Source: Sphingomonas sp. CL5.1 (GTDB lineage: Bacteria > Pseudomonadota > Alphaproteobacteria > Sphingomonadales > Sphingomonadaceae). From it: 64,000 nucleotides of DNA. The first letter of the stretch is position 1. Every line of letters starts with the position of its first letter. The DNA lies in contig NZ_CP050138.1 in assembly GCF_013344685.1 (NCBI RefSeq), forward strand, positions 1 to 64,000, read 5' to 3'. Below the pieces are notes generated by a model. It was given only the letters and a program-made list of their open reading frames with translations. It made no database searches and was not told the DNA's origin. The translations under genes and the position numbers were made by a program. Shown here piece by piece: positions 34,929-44,513 of the stretch.

Positions 34929-37900
34929 CCAAGCTGTCGAAAATCGTCGAAATCGATCGTCGCTTTGCTCGGTCGGCGCGCATTGATGCCGATCTGAACG
35001 GGACACCGCCTCTCGTCGGCTACGTGATGCAAGCGAGTGTGGCCAAGGCCCTGACGACGCTCGCCGATAGCCAGATTGAGAGCCATCAGGGCGCCTTCAC
35101 CTGGACCGGCCCCTATGGTGGCGGTAAATCGAGCGCAGCCCTGCTCGTTGCCAATTTGATCGCTGGTGCGCCCGAAAATCGCAAGATTGCGCGCAAGATC
35201 GCCGGCAAAGCGCTCACGACCGTCTATCAGAAGGCGTTCCCGGAGGCTTCCGGTCCCTGGCACGTCGTCGCAGTGACCGGGAGCCGGATGCGGTTGCGCG
35301 ACGCCATTGCCGACGCCGCCGCAATCACGTTCCAATGGGATGAAGTGACGAGGCAAAGCGCTGGTTCCAGCGACGATGGCCTGATCACCCAGATCAAACG
35401 ATCGAGCGAGACGCACAGCAGTGGAACGCTGGTTGTGCTCGACGAACTCGGCAAGCTCCTCGAGCATGAAGCGCTCGACGGGGGCGATATCCATCTACTC
35501 CAGGACATCGCCGAGCATGCATCGCGCAGTGGTGGCCGACTTGTCGTCATCGGCATCCTACACCAGTCCTTCGAGCAATATGCCGCCCGCGCCGCGCGAG
35601 ACGCTCGCCAGGAATGGGCGAAGGTGCAGGGCCGTTTCCACGACATCGCGTTCTTGAGTGGCGCCGATGAGACTGTCGCGCTGCTTGGCCGCGCAATCTC
35701 CTGCACGGCTCATCCCGACATAACAAAAGCCAGCGCGCGTGACGTCGCGCAGGCTGTGGCGCTGCGCCGGCCTACCGAAGTCGATGCTCTGACTGAGGCC
35801 TTAGCGGCGACCTGGCCGCTGAACCCCGTCACCGCGCTGCTGCTAGGACCGGTATCACGTGCCCGTTTCGCGCAGAATGAGCGAAGCGTCTTCGGATTCC
35901 TCAGTTCGGCAGAACCCGCCGGTTTCCAAGAGTTTCTGCAGGCCACGGAGGCCGGAGAGGCCACCTATGATCCGGCGCGTCTCTGGGATTACCTAGCGTC
36001 CAATTTTGGAATGGCGCTTGCCGGCGGCAATGACGGCAACCGGTTCAGTCTCGCCTTCGAGGCTATCGAGCGCGCCGCGGTCAAAGGCGGCGATACCCAT
36101 GTCGCGCTGACCAAGGCCGCTGCCGTCATCGAGTTTTTCCGCAACGGATCCGGGTTGGCCTTGGCGGACGATATCCTAGCGCAGGCGGTCCCCGGGATCG
36201 GGGCCGACCAGCGCCGCGACGCGATCGCTGACCTGCTCGACTGGGCAGTCCTGATCCGCCAACCGCGGCTGAAGGGCTACGCTCTCTTCGCAGGCAGCGA
36301 TTTCGACCTTGAAGAGGCCATCGGTCGATCGGTCACGCCGATCGACACCACCCAGCTAGAAGGCATCCCGCAGCGGGTCGGCCTCGGCTTTGCGACCGCG
36401 AAGCGGCATTATTTCCTGACAGGCGCGCTGAGGACGTTCGAGATCACCCTTCAACTTGTTGGCGCAAGCGACACGGCAGAGAGCGTCGCGGCTGACATTC
36501 TGGCGAAGCCGGCGCGGGGTAGCGGTACATTGGCGCTGGTCCTAAGCGACGGCTCGATCGGTAAGGGCGAGGTCGATCCACTTTGTAAGGCGATCGCCAA
36601 ACGATTGACGAAAAGCGGGCGCGTCATCGCGGTGGGTGGCGCTACCGACAGTTTCGCGCTCCGCGCCAGCGCCGCGGAATTGATCGCGGTCGAACGCGTT
36701 TTCCGGGATCATCCCCAATTGGAGGGCGATCGGATTGCCCGGCGCGAGATCGCCGCCCGGCAATCGCAGTGCATCGACGTCCTGCATCGCACGCTTGAGG
36801 CCGCGCTCGAAAGTGCCAAGTGGATCCTCTCGCCCAAGCCCGGCAAGGCCTTGCGCGAGCCCTTGGCGTTGATCGCAAGCGCCCTGGCTGACGCAGGCTA
36901 TCCGGACGCGCCAATCCTCAAGAGCGAGCTACTTCAGCGCGACCGCCCATCATCCAATTCGATGGCGGCACTGCGTGATCTTGCCCACGCGATGGTCAGC
37001 CGGTTCGGCACCTCCGATCTTGGCATGACGGGTTATCCCGCTGAACTCGGCCTCTACCTCACCGTCGTGAAGCCGTTCGGTCTCCACCGTGAGATCGAAC
37101 CCGGTCGGTTCGATTTTGCGCCCCCTGACGACAGCGAGCAGGGTCGTTCGCTTCAGCCGGCGTGGGCGCTGATTGATACGGCAGGCGACCAAAATCTGGA
37201 GGAAGTCTACGCGCGCTGGGCAAAGCCGCCTTACGGTATCAAGGCCGGGGTGATGCCGGTGCTGGCCCTTACCTATATGCTGGCAAAGCGCGATACAGTG
37301 GCCGTCTACATCGACGGCGTGTTTCAGACCGCGATCGACGATGTCATCGTCGACAAGCTTCTGCAGCGCCCCGCCGACTTCAGGCTTCGCAAAATCGACC
37401 GCTCTGTACGCGAGACTGCCTTCCTGAGCGGCCTTGCCCGCCACTTTGGCGTCGATCATGATGGTGCGTCCCTTCCCGTCGCCCAAGCCCTTTATCAGCG
37501 CTTCGAAGCGTTGCCGACCTTCGCAGCACGAACCAATCGGCTGAGTGAAGACACTCGGCTTGTTCGGCGGGTCGTGCTCAAGTCGACCGATCCCGAAGCA
37601 ATGCTGTTCGACGATCTGCCCGCTGCTTTCGGCGATCGGCTGACGCCCGATCTGGTGGTTGGGGCGCTGGCCGAGTGCGAGGCGAGCTACCCGGCCCTTC
37701 TCGACGAACTCCGCGCGGCGCTGGCCCGTTCGCTCGGGGTCGATCCGCTCACCTTCACCGGTATGGGCGAGCGCGCGGCCATCACCCATGGGCTCACCAA
37801 TGACTATAATTTCGAAGCATTCGCCGATCGCGCCGCGGCGATCGAAGCGGGTAGCGGCGATATCGAGGGCCTGGTCAGCATACTGCTCCATCGCCCGGCG

Positions 37901-38239
37901 CACGGCTGGTCGGATCGTGACCGCGAACAGGCGTTGACCGAAGTCGCGCGTTATGGCCGCCGGTTCCGTGAACTCGAAGCGCTAGCGGTCGTTCGCGATC
38001 GGGGCGCGCATACTGAGGCTCTCGCGCTCGTGGTTGGGCTTGATCCGTTGACCCCGCCCTTGATGCGTAGTTTCGTCCTGACCGACGTCGAAAAAACAGC
38101 TGCGGCAGGCCTTGCCGATCGTGTCCTCGCGACCTTGGGCGCTGATCGCGCTGATCGGCGGATGCAGTTGGCGGCTCTCGCCCGGGCCGTCGCGAGCCTC
38201 GCTGGCGAAGACGACCGGGAAGAGGCGGAAGCGGCATGA
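34925..38239 (+). CDS. sspC: SspC-type large P-loop ATPase
   Basis: A 1104-aa ATPase. Walker A is GPYGGGKSS (about 62-70) and Walker B is TLVVLDELGKLLEHEAL (about 164-180), followed by DIAEHASRSGGRLVVIGILHQSF. The remaining 800 residues are helical with no other motif I recognise. In the SspABCD pathway SspC supplies the ATPase activity. The start is ATG 34925, overlapping the sspB stop; the open frame from 34814 is a shadow. It overlaps sspD by 4 bp. Confidence 0.83.
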   Translation: MTKLSKIVEIDRRFARSARIDADLNGTPPLVGYVMQASVAKALTTLADSQIESHQGAFTWTGPYGGGKSSAALLVANLIAGAPENRKIARKIAGKALTTVYQKAFPEASGPWHVVAVTGSRMRLRDAIADAAAITFQWDEVTRQSAGSSDDGLITQIKRSSETHSSGTLVVLDELGKLLEHEALDGGDIHLLQDIAEHASRSGGRLVVIGILHQSFEQYAARAARDARQEWAKVQGRFHDIAFLSGADETVALLGRAISCTAHPDITKASARDVAQAVALRRPTEVDALTEALAATWPLNPVTALLLGPVSRARFAQNERSVFGFLSSAEPAGFQEFLQATEAGEATYDPARLWDYLASNFGMALAGGNDGNRFSLAFEAIERAAVKGGDTHVALTKAAAVIEFFRNGSGLALADDILAQAVPGIGADQRRDAIADLLDWAVLIRQPRLKGYALFAGSDFDLEEAIGRSVTPIDTTQLEGIPQRVGLGFATAKRHYFLTGALRTFEITLQLVGASDTAESVAADILAKPARGSGTLALVLSDGSIGKGEVDPLCKAIAKRLTKSGRVIAVGGATDSFALRASAAELIAVERVFRDHPQLEGDRIARREIAARQSQCIDVLHRTLEAALESAKWILSPKPGKALREPLALIASALADAGYPDAPILKSELLQRDRPSSNSMAALRDLAHAMVSRFGTSDLGMTGYPAELGLYLTVVKPFGLHREIEPGRFDFAPPDDSEQGRSLQPAWALIDTAGDQNLEEVYARWAKPPYGIKAGVMPVLALTYMLAKRDTVAVYIDGVFQTAIDDVIVDKLLQRPADFRLRKIDRSVRETAFLSGLARHFGVDHDGASLPVAQALYQRFEALPTFAARTNRLSEDTRLVRRVVLKSTDPEAMLFDDLPAAFGDRLTPDLVVGALAECEASYPALLDELRAALARSLGVDPLTFTGMGERAAITHGLTNDYNFEAFADRAAAIEAGSGDIEGLVSILLHRPAHGWSDRDREQALTEVARYGRRFRELEALAVVRDRGAHTEALALVVGLDPLTPPLMRSFVLTDVEKTAAAGLADRVLATLGADRADRRMQLAALARAVASLAGEDDREEAEAA

Positions 38240-39075
38240 CCCAAGAGCGACATATATTGGGAATCTCGGGGGGCCGGGACAGTGCCGCGCTCGCGGTCTA
38301 CATGAGGCAATATCATCCCGCCCTTCCGATCGAATATTTCTTCACCGACACCGGTAAGGAACTGCCGGAGGTCTACGAGTTTCTCGACAAGCTCGAAGGG
38401 TTTCTCGGCAAGCCGATCAAGCGGCTAAACCCCGATCGCGACTTCGATTTCTGGCTGTCGGAATATGGTAATTTTCTCCCGTCGCCGCGCACCCGCTGGT
38501 GCACGCGGCAACTCAAATTGCGCCCACTCGAACATTGGCTGCGCGCCGATCTGGATGCAGGTATCACCGTACACTCCTACGTTGCGATCCGGTCCGACGA
38601 GCCGAGCCGCGAAGGCTATCAGTCGACCCACACGAATATGAAGGTACATCTACCGCTGCGGGATGCCGGGATCGATCGGGCCGGTGTAATCGAGATCCTC
38701 AGCCAAGCCGACGTTGGCGAGCCGGCTTATTATGGCTGGCGGTCCCGATCGGGCTGCACCTTCTGCTTCTTTCAGCAGAAGATCGAATGGGTCAGGCTGG
38801 CTGAACACCACCCGCAGCGCTTCGCCGAAGCGGTCGACTATGAGAAGACGGCGCTCAAAGACGGGTCTCCCTTCACATGGAGCCAGGGCGAAAGTCTAAC
38901 CGAGCTGATCGAACCCAAGAGAGTGGATCAGATCAAGCTCGACTATGACAAGCGGCGGGAACGGCTCCGGCGCAACCGCAGGATCAACCCCCTGTCAGCG
39001 CGCGCATCGGAGACGATCGACGATGTCTATGGCATCGATGAAGCGGCTGGCGGCTGCGTCATCTGCCATAAGTAG
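38236..39075 (+). CDS. sspD: SspD-type PAPS-reductase-like ATP pyrophosphatase
   Basis: A 279-aa protein of the PP-loop/PAPS-reductase family with the PP-loop ISGGRDSAALAVYM at about 10-23. Cys residues at RWCTRQLK, SGCTFCFF and the C-terminal CVICHK could hold an iron-sulfur cluster, as in DndC-like proteins. It activates the DNA backbone for sulfur insertion in the SspABCD scheme. It is the last gene of the operon and its stop lies 5 bp from the convergent stop of sspH. Confidence 0.88.
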   Translation: MTQERHILGISGGRDSAALAVYMRQYHPALPIEYFFTDTGKELPEVYEFLDKLEGFLGKPIKRLNPDRDFDFWLSEYGNFLPSPRTRWCTRQLKLRPLEHWLRADLDAGITVHSYVAIRSDEPSREGYQSTHTNMKVHLPLRDAGIDRAGVIEILSQADVGEPAYYGWRSRSGCTFCFFQQKIEWVRLAEHHPQRFAEAVDYEKTALKDGSPFTWSQGESLTELIEPKRVDQIKLDYDKRRERLRRNRRINPLSARASETIDDVYGIDEAAGGCVICHK

Positions 39076-39080
39076 CGCCG

Positions 39081-42000
39081 TCATCCGCTAAGCCCGTCAT
39101 TGACGATTATGGCATCGACAGCACGCTCGATGTCGTCATCCGACAGGAATGGTGCCTGCGCATAGATGATGCCGGGTTCGCCCGACAGGCGGGCCGCGAG
39201 ATGGCCAAGACCCAGCAACTGCTCCGCGCCTTTCACCCCCAAGGCAATCTCGGATGTGCCGACGCTCGCGACCTTGAGGATCAACCGGTTGCCGAGATTG
39301 TCGCGCAACTGCATCGGCATCACGTTCGCATCCGGGCGCTGCGCCGCGAAGATCAGATGGATGCCCGCGGCGCGCGCCTTGACCCCGAGCCGGGAAACAT
39401 TGGCGGTCACCGCCGCCTTATAATCCTCGGTCAGCATCCACTCAGCGAACTCGTCATGGACCAGGAATTTGAGCGGTAGCCGGTCAGACGGGCCGGCCTT
39501 GGTATTGAAGGCCCGGATGTCACGCGCGCCATGGACACGAAACAGCTCATACCGTCGCTCCATCTCGGCGACGAGCCCCTCCATTACCTCTATTGCCTGA
39601 CCCTGCTCGACAATGACTCCGCCCTGCAGATGGGGGAGCCGCTCGACTGCCGCATAATCCACACCCATTTTCGGATCGATCAGGTGAATATGCGCAAGCG
39701 CGCTGGGATTGGTCGCAGCTATATCCAGCAGTAGCGCCTGGATCAGCACCGATTTGCCACTACCGGTCGCGCCGGCGACCAGCGTGTGTGGCTCGTGCGG
39801 TTGGCCGCCGCCAAAGGCGCCACCGAGGTTGAGATAAAGGATCTCGCCATCGAGCTCCTTCAGGCCCAGCACGAAGGAGGTATTGACCCCGGCGGGGTTC
39901 CGATTGATCTCCCGGCGCGCCCACACATCCCACAGCGAAACGATCTGCCGCTGTGGCCTCGCCACGCCCACCACGATCTCGCCGGGAAGGGGGGAAATGG
40001 AAATCAGGCGCAGCCCGTGCGTCGTCAACAAGGCCGATTGCCGAGCTTCGATATCTTCGACCCGCAGTCGGTCACTGCCCATGAAGCGAATAAGGGCGGC
40101 GTTCGGCGTCAGCCTCGTACCGACAATCTTTGCCTGGAGGGTGTAGCCAAGAAGCGCAGTCCGCAGCTTCTGCGCCGTCTGTTCAAGCCAGGCCTGTTCC
40201 TCCGCTGAATCCTCATGCGACCGCTCGGCATTGCTTTGGATCAGCGCCTCAAGCGACTGAGCGGCCGGCACCTGTATTACGTTCGGTGTCGGAATAGGGG
40301 GAGGACCGGCGACCGGCTCCGTCGCGCTTTCGACGGCCTGTTCCTCCACCTCCGACGCTACGAACGGTTCAGAGATCGGCGAAGCGTCGTCTTCGTCAGA
40401 TGCCATCCTCGGCGAGACGGACATTGCAGGCCCAGATTGCGGAGACGGCTTCGGCACCGATCCCGACGAAATGCCGCCATCACCGTCGTCATCATCGTCG
40501 TCATCGCTGATGTCGCTTATGATCGGTGTCGGCAGAGCGGCCTTAGGATCGATGGCGATCGCCTTGGTCCAGTCAACGCGCGGTGCCGGATCCCGATAAC
40601 TTGCCTTATCCCAGAGATGGATTTCTCCGAGCGCCGAGCGGACGCTGCCCAGCGGAGTCTTAGCCTCATAGGCCTTGATCAGTTGCCGTAGGCCCTCGCG
40701 AGTGAACGTCTCCTGCAAACCGTTGGCGATGTCGGTGATCGGGTCCTGCTCTCCGAGCGAACTCCCATCGTCCGCTGGACCAGATACCAGAATGTGGGAG
40801 TAGCCGCGCAGATCAATGGGGACCGAACCGCGGCGGATGCCATCACGAACCCGTTCGAGCAGCGCGGCCTGTCCCAGCGCAGCGGTGCCGTCGAGAAGAA
40901 GGTCGGCGATCCGCGAAAGCCAAAGGTCGCGGTCGAGCCGACCTGGGTCGCCAAATAAGGCGTCGTCCATACGCGTGACCGTATGCCGCAGCTGCTGGCG
41001 TGACTTGCGTGACGCTTCGGCAAGTCCCGACGCGTCGACATATTTGGCTTCGGTAACGATCGCGCGCAGCGTTGCGTTGCCGTCCGGCGCTGGCGCCACC
41101 GAAAGCGCGAGGATATCGGCGATCCCTTCTTCGCGCTGGCCGAGCCACTCGGCATAATCGTCGAGCAGGAACCAGGCCACGGTCGCATTGCCGCCGAGTT
41201 CCTCCGCGACCAGCGCACGGCTGAGCACGAGCCCGATCAATTCGCCCGCCGAAACGCCGCGCTTGGCAGCGCGCAACACGATATCGCCAGAGATGGCAGC
41301 GGCATCGTCGATCATACGCCGCGCCAGTGCCGACAACTTATCGTCGCTCAGGCCGAGCGACAGCTCGGTAAGGCGACGCCGAACGAGCACATGAAGAATT
41401 CGCAATTCGGACGTCGATGAAACGACCATGTTGCGGCCGTGTGTGCGCTGACGCCGGTAGCGGATGACGCTGATGCCCTGGGCAGCGAGCTGCCGCTTGT
41501 CGAGCAGGTCATCATAGGTTGCGACCCATTCAGCAAGCGCATGGACCTCATCGAACATCGACTTGAGGCCATGGTCCTGAAAGGAAATTTGCCGGGCCGG
41601 AAGATAGTGCTCATTCACGCCATGCGACTGACGACGAATGACTCCCGCAACCGCGTCGACATAGGCCCAACCCGCATCAGGCTGACGCGGACACGTCAAA
41701 TAGCTAGTGGCCTTGAGCTCGTCCTCGGCGGTCACGCGCCGATAAGACCAACGCGCCGGTACATGCTCCAGTAAGCCGGGATTGTGGGCTTCGGCCGGGA
41801 CGGGGAACCAGGCCTCTCGCGCCTGGCGTGAGACAACGTCATGGAGGAAGGCGACATCGATCTCTCGCGTCTTGCCGTCGCCGCCCGCGCCGCCGCTATC
41901 GAGCATGACGCCGATGCGGAGCTTCGACATGAAGTTGCGTGATGTTTCGCTGACTACGACAGCGTCAGGGTCGCCTTCGGACCGGTCGAGCAGCTCGCCA

Positions 42001-44513
42001 TAGACATGTCCGAGCTTCGATCGATCGCGATGCCGAACAAGGACGTTGCAATGAACTTCGTCCTGATCTTGCACCGAACTCAACGCATTGACGGTGGCAA
42101 GCGGTAGGCCTGCGGCGTCGCAATTGTACAGCATGATGCTGAGATTGGAGCGTTCGTGCGGCTGAAGGTCGAGATAGCGTTCTAGGAGCCCACGAATCTG
42201 GCGTGAGGCTTCAGCCGGATCAACATCGGTGGACGCCTCGGAAGGGTCGCGCACCGGGCGTTCGAGCAACGAATAGTCATTCGTCGTGCTCGTCTCCGCA
42301 AGAAGAACCGGCTCTGTGCCATCATACCCGACAGCGATTTCTGGATAGAGCGGATGAGCGAGCTCCTCCCGAAGGTCCGAGAAGAAGAGCCGCGAATCGC
42401 CGAAATTCACTTCGACGTCAGACAAGAGGTAGTCGACCAAGCCGGTTAGCGACCGGGTCTTCACCGCTGTTCCGGCAAGACGCATCGGATGCCATGGCGC
42501 GATGATGGCAGAGAGGGCAGCGCCGGTCACCATCACGGCCCCGATGCCGAGTATCGGCTCCCACAGGTCGCGCCGGTTGATATCGCCACCAGCATGGACA
42601 CCCAGACTGCGAAGCAGCGCTCCATAAGCTTCGACCTGTTCAAGAAGAACAGGTGAGGCGTAGCCGGAACTCTGCAAAGCGGTCAGGGCTTCGGTATATT
42701 TCTCGGCAAATGCCTCCCAGGCCGCGCCGATCGCCCGACCGCCCTCCGCGGTGATACGCCCGGCAGTAACCGCGATCTTGAGTTGCTTCGGAAAGAGTTT
42801 GCCAACGTCCTCACCGGCATTGGTGCGCGGGACCAGCGATCCCGCGTCCTGCCCGAAAGCGGGCTGCAATGTGCCGACGTCTGCGAGGGAAACTGACTGC
42901 AGCGCCCCTTTGTGGCTGACCGCGAGCCGGGCGACATTGGTTCGCATCAGCGGCCGCTTGAGCAACCGGGCGAGATCGCTCGGCAATTCGAGACCAATCG
43001 CATTGGGCTGCGCCTGCCAGACAAGCTGAACGACGGCACGTTCGGCGCTTGCGCCAGTGCCCACCTCAAGAACGATGTCGAACTTGATCTGCAAGCTCGC
43101 GCGCGAAACAGACACGTTGGCCCTGTATTTCTTGCGGCGCTTGGCGCGTTCAAGGAGCGCCTCATATTCAAATAGATAGGGCACGTCCCACGTTACGGCC
43201 GCGCCCATCAACGGTTTCAGGCCGCGATAGCGCAGGCCGAAAGCCAGGCCGACATCGGCATTGACGTCGAGCCATTGGGCGCGACTGCGCCGGGAGGATC
43301 TGATCGTCAGCTTCCGTGCGTTGCCATAGGGCGTCACCTGGCCGAACAAACGCTCAATCGCGCGCAACAGGCCGTCGGCGAAATCGCTGCACTCAATCGG
43401 GCGCCCGAAGATGAAGCGCTCCCATTTCGCCCGGAGCGCCTTGTCCTGCACGAGATCGTCGCGATGATTCTCAAAAAACTCGCGATCGTCGTCGCGGGTT
43501 TCCTTGAGCGAGCGCGTTTTGAGGACCTTGAGATACTCGATATCGGCATCGCTCAACCGGCCCGGCAGCTCGAACTCGAAGAAGGTGACGGTCTCCTCGG
43601 GGAGGGTCGTCTTTTTCTGCTTCAAGCCGGAGAACAACTGCAGGATATTCTCGGCCTCCCACTCGAAGGTCGACAAGGCCTCGGCTTCGGCTCCCCAGCT
43701 CGGAGCGGCGTCGATGAAGGCCTCAATCGTCTCATAAGCTGCAGGGATGATGTCATCGCGGACCTGCTCGAACTGGGATCGAAGCTCTTCGCTTTCGATG
43801 ATCTGCCGGTTGGAGCGCTGCTTGGCGAGGAGCGGTTTCCGGTCGCTGACGAGTTTTTCGTAAAGCCGCTTCCAGCGGCGGAACTGCTCAAGATCCTTTT
43901 CCCGCAGGCCTAGGAAATAGCCGCTGTCGCGCGGAAGATGGAGCGCCGGCAGCGCCCAACCCAAGGCTTCCGAGACGGGCTTGGACTGCTCCTCGATGCA
44001 TTGACGCGTGAGCGCAACATAATGGGAAATCTGGTGAAGCGTCCAATCGTCAGCTTCGTTGAGCCCACGCAGCGCCGCCTTCCAGGCCCCAATCTGGCTG
44101 TCCGGCAACCCCAGACCCGCACAGGCGGCATCGACCCACGGCTGTGGATCTTCGGTCAGTTGCTTGGCACCGAGGAGCGTCACATCCTGCAGCGAGGCGC
44201 CCTGATCGTCGTCGGTATTGGCGAGGAGAAGGGCCGGCTTGTCACATTCCGCATTGCGGATCGCGACCGTCCGTTCGTCCGTCACGACATGCTGGGGCAA
44301 ATCGTAGGCGGCAACCAAGCTCCGTGGAATCGCGATCTTCAGGCGGAGATCGGTCGTCGGATCCTTGAGCAACGCCATCGTAATGGCGGCGACCTGCTCG
44401 CCGGTCAGACGGTCGAGCAGGAAGCGAGCCACACCGTCATCCTCGGCGATCGCGTCGAGCCGGAGCCGCAATGATGTGGCGCCTGCGGCGCCGATCAGTT
44501 CTGATGGTTTCAC
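39081..44513 (-). CDS. sspH: Very large FtsK/HerA-type translocase, SspH candidate
   Basis: An 1810-aa protein. The C-terminal quarter (about 1500-1800) is an FtsK-like motor: Walker A GATGSGKSVLIQALLLDIA (about 1575-1595), DPKMGVDYAAVE, Walker B LKFLVHDEFAEWML, then HLIFAAQRPDANVMPMQLRD. An acidic low-complexity linker (DISDDDDDDDGDGG) lies near 1335. The N-terminal 1300 residues resemble nothing I can name. In known SspFGH and DndFGH loci the third gene is a DNA-binding ATPase of this kind. It overlaps sspG by 4 bp. The Ssp letter is inferred from order and context. Confidence 0.72.
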   Translation of the reverse strand: MKPSELIGAAGATSLRLRLDAIAEDDGVARFLLDRLTGEQVAAITMALLKDPTTDLRLKIAIPRSLVAAYDLPQHVVTDERTVAIRNAECDKPALLLANTDDDQGASLQDVTLLGAKQLTEDPQPWVDAACAGLGLPDSQIGAWKAALRGLNEADDWTLHQISHYVALTRQCIEEQSKPVSEALGWALPALHLPRDSGYFLGLREKDLEQFRRWKRLYEKLVSDRKPLLAKQRSNRQIIESEELRSQFEQVRDDIIPAAYETIEAFIDAAPSWGAEAEALSTFEWEAENILQLFSGLKQKKTTLPEETVTFFEFELPGRLSDADIEYLKVLKTRSLKETRDDDREFFENHRDDLVQDKALRAKWERFIFGRPIECSDFADGLLRAIERLFGQVTPYGNARKLTIRSSRRSRAQWLDVNADVGLAFGLRYRGLKPLMGAAVTWDVPYLFEYEALLERAKRRKKYRANVSVSRASLQIKFDIVLEVGTGASAERAVVQLVWQAQPNAIGLELPSDLARLLKRPLMRTNVARLAVSHKGALQSVSLADVGTLQPAFGQDAGSLVPRTNAGEDVGKLFPKQLKIAVTAGRITAEGGRAIGAAWEAFAEKYTEALTALQSSGYASPVLLEQVEAYGALLRSLGVHAGGDINRRDLWEPILGIGAVMVTGAALSAIIAPWHPMRLAGTAVKTRSLTGLVDYLLSDVEVNFGDSRLFFSDLREELAHPLYPEIAVGYDGTEPVLLAETSTTNDYSLLERPVRDPSEASTDVDPAEASRQIRGLLERYLDLQPHERSNLSIMLYNCDAAGLPLATVNALSSVQDQDEVHCNVLVRHRDRSKLGHVYGELLDRSEGDPDAVVVSETSRNFMSKLRIGVMLDSGGAGGDGKTREIDVAFLHDVVSRQAREAWFPVPAEAHNPGLLEHVPARWSYRRVTAEDELKATSYLTCPRQPDAGWAYVDAVAGVIRRQSHGVNEHYLPARQISFQDHGLKSMFDEVHALAEWVATYDDLLDKRQLAAQGISVIRYRRQRTHGRNMVVSSTSELRILHVLVRRRLTELSLGLSDDKLSALARRMIDDAAAISGDIVLRAAKRGVSAGELIGLVLSRALVAEELGGNATVAWFLLDDYAEWLGQREEGIADILALSVAPAPDGNATLRAIVTEAKYVDASGLAEASRKSRQQLRHTVTRMDDALFGDPGRLDRDLWLSRIADLLLDGTAALGQAALLERVRDGIRRGSVPIDLRGYSHILVSGPADDGSSLGEQDPITDIANGLQETFTREGLRQLIKAYEAKTPLGSVRSALGEIHLWDKASYRDPAPRVDWTKAIAIDPKAALPTPIISDISDDDDDDDGDGGISSGSVPKPSPQSGPAMSVSPRMASDEDDASPISEPFVASEVEEQAVESATEPVAGPPPIPTPNVIQVPAAQSLEALIQSNAERSHEDSAEEQAWLEQTAQKLRTALLGYTLQAKIVGTRLTPNAALIRFMGSDRLRVEDIEARQSALLTTHGLRLISISPLPGEIVVGVARPQRQIVSLWDVWARREINRNPAGVNTSFVLGLKELDGEILYLNLGGAFGGGQPHEPHTLVAGATGSGKSVLIQALLLDIAATNPSALAHIHLIDPKMGVDYAAVERLPHLQGGVIVEQGQAIEVMEGLVAEMERRYELFRVHGARDIRAFNTKAGPSDRLPLKFLVHDEFAEWMLTEDYKAAVTANVSRLGVKARAAGIHLIFAAQRPDANVMPMQLRDNLGNRLILKVASVGTSEIALGVKGAEQLLGLGHLAARLSGEPGIIYAQAPFLSDDDIERAVDAIIVNDGLSG

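Noticed and set aside
36950..37903. - strand frame of 317 codons opposite sspC
   Set aside because: Shadow of the sspC coding sequence.
32826..39075. Dnd (DndACDE) phosphorothioation system
   Set aside because: The second gene is DUF4007 and no DndD (SMC-like) or DndE gene is present; the order fits SspABCD.
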